Shown: piece by piece, positions 1 to 9,343 of the stretch
Layout: each line of letters begins with the position of its first letter
Numbering within the stretch: position 1 is the first letter of the stretch
Source of the DNA: Sordaria brevicollis
Taxonomy: Eukaryota; Ascomycota; Sordariomycetes; Sordariales; Sordariaceae
DNA: 64,000 bases
Assembly (NCBI GenBank): GCA_033439795.1
Contig: JAUTDP010000002.1
Span: 682,001-746,000, forward strand
Direction of reading: 5' to 3'
The notes under the pieces: generated by a model
Told to the model about the DNA's origin: nothing
Database searches by the model: none
The model's input: the letters and a program-made list of their open reading frames with translations, nothing else
Translations under genes and position numbers: made by a program

Positions 1-780
1 TATTTCGAAATAAACGAAGTCGGTAAAAACTTAAACGGTCTTTTAATATATATTAATAAAAATATTACCGAAGAAATTAATTTAAATAAGTTAAAATTAT
101 TCGAAAGCCTTATTAATAAGAAAGAAAGCGGTATAAAAGATTTATTAAATAGGGTCGGTAATTCGAGAAATTTAGAAATTAGAACGAATTTAGGTTAAAA
201 AATTTTAAAAATTTTCGCGCTTAATACTATCCAATTTAGGGGGAGGGTTAAATTTAATTTTCGTACGTGGGGTAACGATAATAATCGTTTATCCTACTTT
301 AGTATCGGTATAAATAAAATTAATAGCGACGAATTTCGAATTAAATTTATTAATAATTTTACGAAATTCAACCGAAGTAATAACTTCGGTAATTATAAAG
401 ATATTATTAACGCTTTTATTACGGCGATAAAATTTAATAATATTAACCTTACGGCTATTATTATTTTTAATACTAATTATAAATTTAGCGCCGGTATTAA
501 AGTTTTTAATAGCGGTATTTAGGAGATTAATTCCAATAGATCCTCCGGCGGGATATTTAACAAGATTTCCAAATATAATAATAATATTAAATTAATAATA
601 GGTTAAAGAAATTTAAAAGATTTGGAAATTTTTAAATGCAATAATAAATCCCCAAATATTAATATATAAATTAATATATAAGTAATATATAACGAACCGT
701 TATAAGTATAAGAATATATCGCTAAAATAGAATAATAAAATAATAATAATAATAACTAAAAGGTATTAATCGATTATAGA
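1..780. repeat. RIP-like AT-rich repeat remnant
   Basis: The sequence is dominated by TA-rich words with few CpA dinucleotides and stops in every frame, the pattern left by repeat-induced point mutation. A plus-strand frame around 240-660 still looks faintly protein-like, but I could not match it to a known transposon domain. The AT bias ends abruptly near 780, where a short GC-rich stretch (about 850-935) begins. It is probably the edge of a relic transposon. Confidence 0.75.
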
Positions 781-1067
781 AGCTATTACTTATTGAAGAG
801 CCTAGTATTTAAGAAGTTTGGGGAAGTTTCTTTATATATTGGTCTTTCAGACCGGTGGCCGCCGCGCCGCTGGAGCGGCTGTACGGCCGTTAAGAAGGGC
901 GCCGCCCGGCGCCGCTATACGGCGCTTACGGCTCTACTTCTGATTGGTCAACTAACTACTATATATGATTGGATCGTAACAAGGAATTATAACTAGGCGT
1001 GGAGGTTGAGGTATAAGTAGACGAGCCGTAACTTAGTATTGAGGTAGAGGTGTAGGTAGAAGAATAT

Positions 1068-1625
1068 CTAGACACACACACGGTCGATTCTACACGCATA
1101 TACGGTCCATATATAACCCTTACCCGCGCCCAGCCTGCCAGCTCCCTGCCAGCCATAACAGCTGCACATAAAATCCCCGTTTTCCCCGCGTAAATACCCC
1201 CATATCAATACACATTATATTTGCGAATTTTTTTAGGATCGTACAAATTTAGCGATTTTTTCCCACATACAATCTTAACGTCGCAAACAATACAATAACC
1301 TATAGAATCCTATTGTAATTAGCGACGATAATAAAGAATTTTAGGGGGGGTAGGGGGGAAGGGGAAGGGGAGGAGGTAAATAAAAAGGAAATAAGAAAGG
1401 TTATATTAAGATTTCAACGTTATTATTATTATATTATATTTTGTACGGTGCTTAAAACTATAAAATTATTACGATTTTGGCGGGCTCAGCGCACTTATCA
1501 AATTTGCCAAGGATATTATATAATATAAGAAAACCCACTTTTACCATACAAAACGGCTAAGATTACATATCACTTGGCATTGGTGGACCGTATATGCGTG
1601 TAGAATCGACCGTGTGTGTGTCTAG
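1068..1625. mobile_element. MITE-like element, 41-bp perfect terminal inverted repeats
   Basis: Positions 1068-1108 and 1585-1625 are perfect reverse complements (41 bp, beginning CTAGACACACACACGG). If the terminal repeat is read as starting at GACACAC, both ends are flanked by TA, the target duplication expected of Tc1/mariner-type insertions. The interior (1109-1584) has no coding potential and includes a G-rich tract. The right end lies exactly on the stop codon of the minus-strand gene at 1622-1954. Size and structure fit a non-autonomous element; the superfamily is inferred only from the TA flanks. Confidence 0.7.
1344..1376 (+). other. G-rich tract, possible G-quadruplex
   Basis: Runs of seven, six, four and four G separated by one or two bases, followed by GG pairs, lie inside the MITE-like element. 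The run lengths satisfy a canonical G-quadruplex pattern on the plus strand. Any role is unknown. Confidence 0.5.
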
Positions 1626-1954
1626 AATTTCCCGTAGGTAGAGGAGCCATACCCCGTGCCTGGGCTATAGGACGCAGTGCCATAACTAGGCGTGGAACTG
1701 GAACCCGAGGTGTAGGTAGTAGGGGATCCATATCCGGACCCCGAGCTTAAGCCAGAGCCAGACGAAGAAGAAGAGAAGCTATAACCCGGGGCTCCATTCC
1801 CGCGGCCGATGTCAATGGTTGAATTGGAGCTGGTGGAGGAGGAACTACCGAGGGTGGAGGATGTCCCGAGGAGGGAGGAGAGGGGGGAGGCGCCGCCGTT
1901 GCCGCGGCCTATGTCGATTGTGGAATCGGAGGAGGTGGAGTTTTTGTCGGACAT
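1622..1954 (-). CDS. Small Ser/Gly-rich protein with duplicated STIDIGRGNG motif
   Basis: This is a 110-residue intronless ORF, and its function is unknown. The protein is mostly Ser, Gly, Thr and Tyr and has no signal peptide or membrane segment. The ten-residue motif STIDIGRGNG occurs twice, around residues 11-20 and 46-55, which is unusual order in an otherwise low-complexity chain. A TATAA box at 2070-2074 (minus strand) lies about 116 bp upstream of the ATG. The stop codon coincides with the terminal repeat of the element at 1068-1625. Further downstream on the minus strand, at about 1055-975, sequence resembling the gene's own 3' part recurs, suggesting an old tandem duplication. It belongs with the other short Ser/Thr-rich genes of this window by size and promoter layout. 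Confidence 0.6.
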   Translation of the reverse strand: MSDKNSTSSDSTIDIGRGNGGASPLSSLLGTSSTLGSSSSTSSNSTIDIGRGNGAPGYSFSSSSSGSGLSSGSGYGSPTTYTSGSSSTPSYGTASYSPGTGYGSSTYGKF

Positions 1955-2069
1955 TTTGTGTTAAGAGTCTGGTGGCTTTGGTTGGAACTTTTCAGGTGGT
2001 TAATGTGATAATGCTGGTGGTGTTGAAGGGTGGAAGAGTCCACCTTGAGGCGTCGAGAGGAGCGCCGAG

Positions 2070-2074
2070 TTATA
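2070..2074 (-). promoter_or_regulatory. TATA box of the 1622-1954 gene
   Basis: TATAA on the minus strand, 116 bp before the ATG, within the spacing seen for the other small Ser/Thr-rich genes. Confidence 0.45.
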
Positions 2075-2472
2075 TTCACCTTGGAGATGTGTGATGAAGC
2101 ACTTACTAGAGGGAGAGGAGGTCTGGCAAGGTGTTCAAGATGCATTAGGGTTCGAGATGTCGGTGCTAAGTCATCTTTCTCCTGGTCTTCCCACGGTTTG
2201 ACAGTCTTACAAGGCAGTGCCCAGAGTCTTCGAGATCGGTTGCCTCTTTTGCTTGTCGACACGAGGTAACTTGAGGAGGAAAAAAAGCAAGTTTGATACA
2301 GGCACGCAAGGCCTGGTAACCTATGTGTCCATGAAAGCAACCTCATCTCTTACGGTATTGTTCAACATCCTCCTACAATGCCCTGCAGTACCTCAATGGT
2401 TGCTTGACCACAATCTCATCATGATCCCCCACTACCTCGGCCACTCTACCTGGTTTGATCTTCACCCCTCCA

Positions 2473-2691
2473 TCACTTTGTATCTGAGGTATGCACGATA
2501 GTGACTGTAGTAGTGACGCTAACGGTGCCAGACGTGGATCCTGTCCCTCCATTTCCTCCAGTGTTGGAATTGGAACTGGAAGTGCCCGAGTCACTGGGTC
2601 CAGATCCGGTTGAGGTACCTGACGTACAGGTTGTAGTGACGGATGATGTCTTGGGCTCGTTGTCCCAGGTATGGGATGTGTTGGAACTCAT
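2473..2691 (-). CDS. Small Ser/Thr-rich protein (MSSNTS start)
   Basis: A 72-residue intronless ORF beginning MSSNTS, very rich in Ser, Thr and Gly, ending in a Thr/Val-rich segment and DTK. There is no signal peptide, membrane segment or known domain. The start was chosen because an ATG followed by Ser-Ser recurs across this gene set. A GTATAAG box at 2786-2791 (minus strand) precedes the ATG by about 95 bp. It lies head to head with the similar gene at 3336-3548. Function unknown; the composition suggests a disordered protein. Confidence 0.6.
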   Translation of the reverse strand: MSSNTSHTWDNEPKTSSVTTTCTSGTSTGSGPSDSGTSSSNSNTGGNGGTGSTSGTVSVTTTVTIVHTSDTK

Positions 2692-2785
2692 GGTCGACTG
2701 GACAGGCTGTGATGAGTCCCTCTAGGGTCAGTGATGATGGGTAAATGTAGGAGAGAAGGCTGGCCTTTGGCATGCCATCATCGTT

Positions 2786-2791
2786 CTTATA
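2786..2791 (-). promoter_or_regulatory. TATA box of the 2473-2691 gene
   Basis: TATAAG preceded by G on the minus strand, about 95 bp before the ATG at 2691. Confidence 0.5.
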
Positions 2792-3247
2792 CTCACCATG
2801 TTTGACTCATGGCGGTTACGAGAGAAGGGCAAACTCGAGCGTACTACCAAACTCTTGAGTCTCGGCCATAGCTTTGGAGTCGAACCATGCCGTAACTCGA
2901 CCCTGGAGGACCATTTTCTCCTGTCACGCATCGGAGGAAAAGAGATCGTGAGAACCTGAACATTGACATTTGCGGTGCTGATCTTGATATCAGAGTAAAG
3001 AGTTCGAGCTTGACGGAACCTGTTGACACTGGTCTCAAGACACGGGGGGCGAGGCTTGCTGATGTACCCCATCATGCAGTATCAACGTGATAACGCAGGT
3101 GGGCATGATGCATCATGGGCATCAAATCCGAACCACAGTGCATACCTGGCATCTCCCCATGGCGTCCCACGAGAAAATCTCGAGCCAAGCAGTTGAAGGA
3201 GATATAACCGGCAGACTCGCAACATCTCGCCTTAGAACAACTCGTCT

Positions 3248-3252
3248 TATAA
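3248..3252 (+). promoter_or_regulatory. TATA box of the 3336-3548 gene
   Basis: TATAA 84-88 bp before the ATG. The intervening leader is A/C-rich, as in many highly expressed Neurospora genes. Confidence 0.5.
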
Positions 3253-3335
3253 GCCTACAATTACAACCACACCATCTTCACATCACCATAACTCAACGAA
3301 AACATAGTGCCAATACAGCCAGAGAACCAGCCACC

Positions 3336-3548
3336 ATGTCCTCTACAAACACAGACTCCTCCACTTCAAACACCTCTTCCTCCGACACCAACTCTAGTTC
3401 TTCCACCAGCAATACATCATCCTCGACCACTACTAACACGTCTACTAACACGTCCAGTAGCACTAGCTCTACCGGAACCAACAGTACATCGACATCTACC
3501 CCTGCGTCAAAGGCTTCGCAACAAGTGTACTGGATGTACCCCTGGTAA
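3336..3548 (+). CDS. Small Ser/Thr-rich protein ending in aromatic tail
   Basis: A 70-residue intronless ORF starting MSSTNTDSS. Roughly residues 1-55 are almost only Ser, Thr and Asn. The C-terminus (QQVYWMYPW) is aromatic and clearly non-repetitive, so the chain is a disordered stem with a short conserved-looking tip. The ATG sits in a good fungal context (CCACCATGTC). An upstream in-frame ATG at 3087 exists but lies before the TATA box, so the shorter start is preferred. Function unknown. Confidence 0.6.
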   Translation: MSSTNTDSSTSNTSSSDTNSSSSTSNTSSSTTTNTSTNTSSSTSSTGTNSTSTSTPASKASQQVYWMYPW

Positions 3549-4284
3549 TAACAGTGAATGAATGGACAAAGCGGAAGAAACGAAACAACCATGAGATGGT
3601 AGAAAGGTGATGCTGTGTTGTGGACGAAGGAATCTTTGCGCTGTGATTGCGAGGTACCTCTAGGTAGCTCAATGGAGGGAACATAAAGGCGAATTGGACA
3701 ACGGCGTAAAAGCTAGGTAGAAAGGAATTGTACACACGATTGGGTCAAACTGGTATTCTCTCTCTCTCTTCGTGAACCTGAGATCGTGCTTAAAGATGAG
3801 ACGTTGGGTAATGGACATGGAAGGGGGCAGCTTGTGCCATGATTGCGTGAAGAATGCTCCACGAGGTATCGATAGTAAAGTCAAACTGCCACCTTTAATT
3901 CCTACAACTGCGATAGTTGGACGAGGTCTAGACTCTAGATTCTGCGAGGAGGTCAGCCGGATGTCTCTCTTTTCAGGACAGTTTGCTTGGCAACATCAAC
4001 TTGGAACTGAGCCATGTACAACCTTCGTGAGTAGCCTCAATCTTTGCTTTCGAGGGTACCTGCCAGACACTCACCACTTCCCACTCATGCTAGAAGGCAG
4101 GATTTTAATGCTTCACAGGAGAAGCTCCCACAACTAATCAAGAACCTGAAGTGGAAGACGGCTGATGCATCCAGGTCAAGATCATCGTCAATGACCACAA
4201 AAATGGCAAAAACAACGATTGATCAAGACCCATCTTCGAGCTCCAATAGACGAATAGAACCGGAAGAGGGACCTGTGAAAGAGA

Positions 4285-4290
4285 TATATA
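4285..4290 (+). promoter_or_regulatory. TATA-like box of the 4412-4684 gene
   Basis: TATATA about 125 bp before the ATG at 4412. Confidence 0.4.
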
Positions 4291-4411
4291 GTAAGAACTG
4301 CCAAATGGCCGGTTTTCCCTCCACAGACCCTCTACGCTGCAGCTCACCGACATCCTGTTCCCGAACGACATTCCTTCTCAGTGCAAGAAACCAATTACCA
4401 AAACCAACATC

Positions 4412-4684
4412 ATGTCCTCAAACACCTCCACCGATACCACTTCCTCTTCCGCCACTCAAAGTGGTTGTTCCACTAGTGACAGTTCATCGGCAAAAGACGA
4501 CTGGAACGACATGTTCGACTGGGATGCTTACGAGCGTGATACCTCAGCTTCAACCTCAGCCAGCGATAACAAGTCCACTTCTGCTTCGACGGACACTTCG
4601 TCAAATACCACCAGTGGTAGTTCACCATCAGAAAACGGCTGGAACAACATGTTCGACTGGAACGCTTACTACCGTGGCAAGTGA
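4412..4684 (+). CDS. Small Ser/Thr-rich protein with twin W-x-x-MFDW motifs
   Basis: A 90-residue intronless ORF beginning MSSNTSTDT. Two near-identical ordered motifs, WNDMFDWDAYER around residues 31-42 and WNNMFDWNAYYR near the C-terminus, are separated by a Ser/Thr-rich linker of about 35 residues. The acidic-aromatic motifs could be short binding motifs; that is inference. The TATA box and start context match the other small genes here. The gene is convergent with the one at 5387-5596, with a featureless 700-bp gap between them. Confidence 0.65.
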   Translation: MSSNTSTDTTSSSATQSGCSTSDSSSAKDDWNDMFDWDAYERDTSASTSASDNKSTSASTDTSSNTTSGSSPSENGWNNMFDWNAYYRGK

Positions 4685-5386
4685 TGTCGTTAATTCGTAA
4701 AATAGGTAGCGTAGCGGGAGGGGGGGCGGGATGAAAGGGAAAGGTAAGAGAACCAATAAGGGCAAGAACAAGAAAGTAGAAAGGGAAACCATATGGGAGA
4801 TGCAATAGCAAAGCAGTTTGATAGCCAGTTTGGAGTTTGATACCTAGCCGTGGAAGATTGGGAATGAAGAGTCATTGTCCGAATTTGGAGATGTGCCTGG
4901 AAGAGCTCGAGCATTTCTCTGCATGCAGGGCCAGGAACTCATGCACAAATGCATGGTTGTGGTGCCAGACCCCCAAGCCCTTTCCCATGTGCATTGACCT
5001 TGCAGTTCGCGTTGCTCTTGCCATCTGTTGACCACGGACACTTCAGATGTTGACATCATTGGGCAGTTCTTGTTGAAGAATTGAGACAAGTCAAATTCTC
5101 TTTGCTACAACGCAATTCCTGCTCGACGATCTCTCTTCTTCCTATGTTCAGATTCAGCGCTCAAGTCCCAGTGCATGTCAGCTTCCAACCATCCTGTCAG
5201 GTAGCGCCGTAGAGGTCCCAGCACATCACCAGTCTCCTTTCCCCGTTCTCCTTCTCCTGTAATTCCCTTTCCCCATCTTCGCGCCATGTTCTAACCGTGC
5301 TTTCTACCAGTCCAGCCCATCTCTACAACGCCCATGACGCCTAATCTCCCTTCACTTACCGAAGATCGATAGACTCTACTCCCTAC
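4685..5386. other. Intergenic, nothing recognised
   Basis: This gap separates the 3' ends of two convergent small genes. Short overlapping ORFs occur on both strands but none has a plausible start, composition or homology. It probably holds the two 3' untranslated regions. Confidence 0.5.
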
Positions 5387-5596
5387 CTACTTAGACCCCG
5401 ATCCGTTCGATCCTCCGGAGCCCGAGTTATCAGAAGACCCAGACCCCGATCCAGAAGATCCCGAGCTGCCCGAGTTGTCCGACGGCCCAGACGATCCAGA
5501 AGAGCCTGAGCTCACCGAGACCGAGGGGCCAAAGGTGCCGTAGATACCCTGCCCGCTGGTGTTGGGTGCGGGGACATAACCTGAGCCTGAAGACAT
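5387..5596 (-). CDS. Small Ser/Gly-rich protein (MSSGSGYVP)
   Basis: A 69-residue intronless ORF. After a short mixed N-terminus (MSSGSGYVPAPNTSGQGIYG) the chain is a Ser/Gly repeat with scattered Asp, Asn and Pro, including SGSSGSSG blocks. No domain or targeting signal is visible. A TATAAA box at 5731-5736 (minus strand) lies about 135 bp upstream. The longer ORF starting at 5713 is disfavoured because it leaves almost no room after the TATA box. Function unknown; likely disordered. Confidence 0.6.
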   Translation of the reverse strand: MSSGSGYVPAPNTSGQGIYGTFGPSVSVSSGSSGSSGPSDNSGSSGSSGSGSGSSDNSGSGGSNGSGSK

Positions 5597-5730
5597 TTTG
5601 GTTGTTTTTGGGTGGTGTGGTAGAGATTGGGAGATGAAGATACGAAGTTTTAGTTGCGAGCACGGGACCTGTGAATTGTGATGATGGATGCCCGCTGACT
5701 GAGCCATCAACACAGGGCGAGAGCTAAGGC

Positions 5731-5736
5731 TTTATA
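5731..5736 (-). promoter_or_regulatory. TATA box of the 5387-5596 gene
   Basis: GTATAAA on the minus strand about 135 bp before the ATG at 5596. Confidence 0.5.
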
Positions 5737-6335
5737 CTCCTTCCACTGACACTCGAGACTTGATGGTGCTACCACTCGACGTGCTTGGACACGACGCCTT
5801 CGATATCATAGTCGACATCCAGCGGCTTGTTGTTCCCGAGCTGCCTAGACTCGCTGTTATACACAATCACGACCAAGGTTTGCACATGGCTAGAGGTGTC
5901 TGGTGGTGTTTGCCCGAGGACTCTGGAAAGTCTAGAGAGTAATTAGGTAAGAGGTTGACAGAAGGATCAAGGCAACACCACGCCATGGCATACAGAAACG
6001 GCAAAACTTGGGGACGTAGCACCTTAATAGATTCATCGCCTGGTCACTGGATAGATATTACGACCTGTAGTCTTGTTACCGCTAGAGACTGCAAGCTTGG
6101 TCTGTTTCTTGTTCTTGGGTGCTACCGGCACTTGAAAGCTCATTCTTGCTAGCCGCCAACATTGGTGGAGAAGGTCTTCAATTCCTGTACTCTTCCCATT
6201 TCCACGCGACCTTTGTTCTTTAAATCCCAACGTTCCTACACACCCATTACTTGTCAGAGAACTTTCAGACTTTTACCCTCTCTAATACCCCGGCTAGTAT
6301 CTTCATTGCATTTCCTTCCTGTCCTTCGCCATACA

Positions 6336-6455
6336 CTACAACTTGGGCTTTGGCGCAGGTGTGGTGTCTGGTCCTGTAGAAGGGGTTGATCCCGTCCCGG
6401 AGGAGCCCGACGAGCCCGAGGAGGCTGAAGAACCGGTGTTGTCTGAGCTGGAAAT
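6336..6455 (-). pseudogene. Ser/Thr-rich small gene with ATT in place of the start codon
   Basis: On the minus strand a 40-codon open frame reads xSSSDNTGSSASSG... to ...PAPKPKL and a TAG stop, the typical composition of the small gene family. The codon at the expected start is ATT, preceded by AATCAAG; the functional relative at 7481 has GTCAAG before ATGTC. A TATAAA box at 6593-6598 lies about 138 bp upstream, as in the active relatives. No other in-frame ATG exists. It is either a start-loss pseudogene or a gene using near-cognate AUU initiation, which is known to occur in Neurospora. Confidence 0.5.
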
Positions 6456-6592
6456 CTTGATTGTGATGGTATGGTTGTTTGAGGTTCGAGTTTGGACTTG
6501 GTGCGGTGCTTTTGGTGCTTGAGAATGACTTGACGGTGGGTTGTGGGGAGGAAGGAGGAACTGGAGGATGCGATGCTGAGGGAGTATGGTGA

Positions 6593-6598
6593 TTTATA
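6593..6598 (-). promoter_or_regulatory. TATA box upstream of the ATT-start relic
   Basis: GGTATAAATC on the minus strand. It is an intact core promoter element for a frame that lacks an ATG. Confidence 0.5.
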
Positions 6599-6834
6599 CC
6601 CTTTCAAACTGGGACAGACCCTACCTGACTTCTATATTCCATCTAGAGCTATGGACCTAGACTTCGGCGCTCCATCATAACTTGCACATGGTCCCTCTGT
6701 CTCTATTCCGTCGGTGATATCTCCTCGCCCTGGTGACCATGGCGTACCTCTATGTATGCATCGAGTCACAAGCATTCGCCAGATGAGCGAGAGCATGGAG
6801 GTACCAGATGCGGGACTGTCCACGTATTTGACCC

Positions 6835-7253
6835 ATTATTTGGAGCTTAACTTACCGCACCCCCCCTAATGTCTTGTTGCACCCTTTTTTGACTTCGCGC
6901 ACCCGTAAAAAACTACAGCCGTTTTTATATACCGGTTTCCGTTTTATAAGCGTTACGGTATAATTACCCCAAACCTCGCAAAGCCTTTAAAAATCCGGGG
7001 AAAAAATTGAAAAAAGATTTTGAAATTGGGATTCTTATTTAGAGGAGTTTCATTGTTATTAGGGTAGTAACGGCTTCAAAACGTTCGTTGTGTTGCGTTT
7101 TGAGTTGTGGCGTTGTAGAAGCGTGAAAGATTGGAACGTTTTGTCATCGAAATTTACCACTTGTGACGGTGGATTTTTTTTTCGGGTGCGTGAAGTCAAA
7201 ATCGGGTGCGCGAAGACATTAGGGAGGGTGCGGTGAGTCAAGCTCATTATTTG
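6835..7253. mobile_element. hAT-like MITE with 8-bp target duplication ATTATTTG
   Basis: The octamer ATTATTTG occurs at 6835-6842 and 7246-7253. Between them 6843-7245 (403 bp) has long imperfect terminal inverted repeats of about 70 bp: the left begins GAGCTTAACTTACCGCACCC, and the right end, reverse-complemented, begins GAGCTTGACTCACCGCACCC. Subrepeats of GCGCACCC occur inside each terminus. No transposase is encoded. An 8-bp duplication is typical of hAT elements. It sits between a small-gene relic and the gene at 7481. Confidence 0.85.
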
Positions 7254-7480
7254 CTGCCTCTACCGTATCTTGGCACGCGGTGGTGTCAAAAGAGGACCGA
7301 AGGCCACAGGATCATCCATCTCTAGATCGCTGGATAGGAGAGAAGATTACCTCTAGGGCTGAGAACACACTTCTTGTTACCTCCTCCCCATTTAACAGAC
7401 TTTTTTCCCTGTACATAGCATGTGAAACGGCCACTCTCAAGCACGACCACACGGTCGAACCACTGACTCCAGCAGTCAAG

Positions 7481-7714
7481 ATGTCTTCCTCAACATCTAC
7501 CGACACACCCGAGTCAACTTCTTTCTCAACCAACACCTCCACCTCCACGACTCAATCCGCCTCCTCCGACACTTCAACCACGGATTACTCCTCCACGGCT
7601 GTGAAGGATTTCGCTTCCGGCGGAAGCTCAACGTCCGCCACCTCATCGAACACGAGTGCTTCTACTTCAACTGATCCTACATCGGAGTTTAGCCGTCTGT
7701 ATCTTAGCAAATAA
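7481..7714 (+). CDS. Small Ser/Thr-rich protein (MSSSTSTDT)
   Basis: A 77-residue intronless ORF in the same mould as the others: an N-terminal MSSSTSTDT, long Ser/Thr tracts with a few acidic residues, and a short ordered tail (EFSRLYLSK). The ATG context is GTCAAGATGTC. No strong TATA box is seen, unlike most relatives, and the hAT-like MITE ends only about 230 bp upstream, so the promoter may have been displaced or shortened. Function unknown. Confidence 0.55.
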   Translation: MSSSTSTDTPESTSFSTNTSTSTTQSASSDTSTTDYSSTAVKDFASGGSSTSATSSNTSASTSTDPTSEFSRLYLSK

Positions 7715-7917
7715 GGGGGTCAATTCACCTAATGCCTAGAACATAATGTACCGGCGGAAACAATATTGCAAGGTACAATGAGGAAACCGAAGAGTGGAGA
7801 TCAAAGGAAACTATATATTTGAACGATATACGTACAAGAGACCTGAACAGATCAGACACGGGCTCGCATCCCTCTCGTCGCCACGGCTTGATTACTGGCT
7901 GGCCTTGCTGTCTTCAT

Positions 7918-9343
7918 TCATGACAGCAGCATCTGTCCTTTGGTCCAACAAGGGGCGTTTCTTGCTTTCTTTTCCTTCTTTGCTTGCTTCTTCTCTTTCT
8001 TCGCCTTCTTTTTTGGCTTCTTTTTTGCAGGTTGGGCGGCACTGAGCACGGGCAGCTTGGGATCAACGGCGCCAACACCAGCACTAGGGTCAGGAGTGCT
8101 GGACTCGGTAATGGTGATGCTTGGGGAAGTACTGGAGCCGGTGGTTGGGGCAGAGCTCGTCCGGGTCTTTGCTACGGCGTCTGTCATTGCTGGACTTGGC
8201 TGAACGTCGAAAGCTGTCTCGATATTCAGCCCTTTCATCTGCCCTCCTAGGTCGTCTATATTTGGATAGGATACCGTGTTGATGATCTGCCCAGCTGCCC
8301 CTGCGTTATGGCGTTGTAACCATTCCCCTATCTGGTCTGTCCGCCCTTGTATTGCTTGGACCACCAAGGTAGTACCTCTAGCTGACGTGGGCGCTTGGTG
8401 CGGTAATGGAAATGGCAGTGGCATAGGATGGGTATGTCCCTGGTGAGTTTCCATGCCGTGGGACAGCTCGTGGACAAGTGATGCCGTGATGGTTGGCTGG
8501 CCCGGTATTGGTAATGGCACGCAATGTTCCTGGTGAGTTTCCATCCCGTAGTAGTCCGCCGATGTTGTTGGAATGGCCGTTTGATGTGAGTTTGGAAATG
8601 GCATGTGACGCCCTTGATGATCTGCCCCCATGATGCCGTGATTGATGGCCCACTGAGCCTTGTGGATGACTTGCGCTTGTTCGGCTACGGTTACGGCGTC
8701 GGCCCAGCTGCTCAGAATCCCTTTGTTTTGTGAAATGAACCCTGTCAGTCTCTAGACGCTTACTGGAGCTCTTTTCTTCGATGATGACTGGACTGGACCT
8801 TGACTTTCACTTACCTCTAGATCGAGGTGAGGCAACCCCGATCTGGGGGTCATATCCCCACCATGGATCCCAGCTTCTTACCACACAACTCCCCGGTATG
8901 CCTTTATAGAACAGATACTCATCGTTATCATCATTCCACAGGTGGTCGATACCGAGGGAATCGCACAGCAGCCACGCGTTCAAGACCATTGTGCCTGGTG
9001 GTAGTTGGCTCGTGTCCAGTTCGTACAACATTGTAGGCTGTCCATGTTGCGTTGCCAGTTTCCTACCCCAACTTTCTGCATGATCTTGATCACCGAAGAC
9101 CGAGACGAAACAAGAGTTCCAATTTCGGTTACGCCACTCAAAGTGCTTGATCGCATTTTCCTTAAGCTCCCTTGGGTCACGAATGTCTCTGTTCGGCGCC
9201 TGAGAAATGAATCCCCCATCGACTGTCGGATATGGTTGAGAGCAGCCATGTCGCACGTAGAAGAGCTTGGGCGGAAGAGCAAGGGAAACGATGGGTTGGC
9301 CTGGGGAGGCGACGTGCCAGAAGATCGAAGACGCTGCTGTCAT
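7918..9343 (-). CDS. ART-like DUF7587-type family protein, copy A
   Basis: Two exons, 9343-8815 and 8741-7918, give about 450 residues; the intron (8742-8814) starts GTAAGT and is in phase 1. The N-terminal ~175 residues carry the family pattern: FYVRHGCSQ, GGF, HFEW, SCFVSVFGDQDHAESWG, YELDT-x-x-LPPGT and DEYLFYKGIP. The spaced conserved H/R, S-x-F-x-S and D-E residues resemble the R/H-S-E layout of ADP-ribosyltransferases; that is inference. Exon 2 holds three approximate 30-residue repeats around GMETHQ-type motifs, the family motif IDDLGGQMKGLNIE (8215-8259), and a Lys-rich C-terminus that could be a nuclear signal. The start at 9343 aligns with the paralogues. Confidence 0.75.

Noticed and set aside
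959..1156. 65-codon minus-strand ORF with YSSTYTSTS repeats
   Set aside because: It begins inside the MITE-like element and appears to be a decayed copy of the end of the 1622-1954 gene, not a gene itself.
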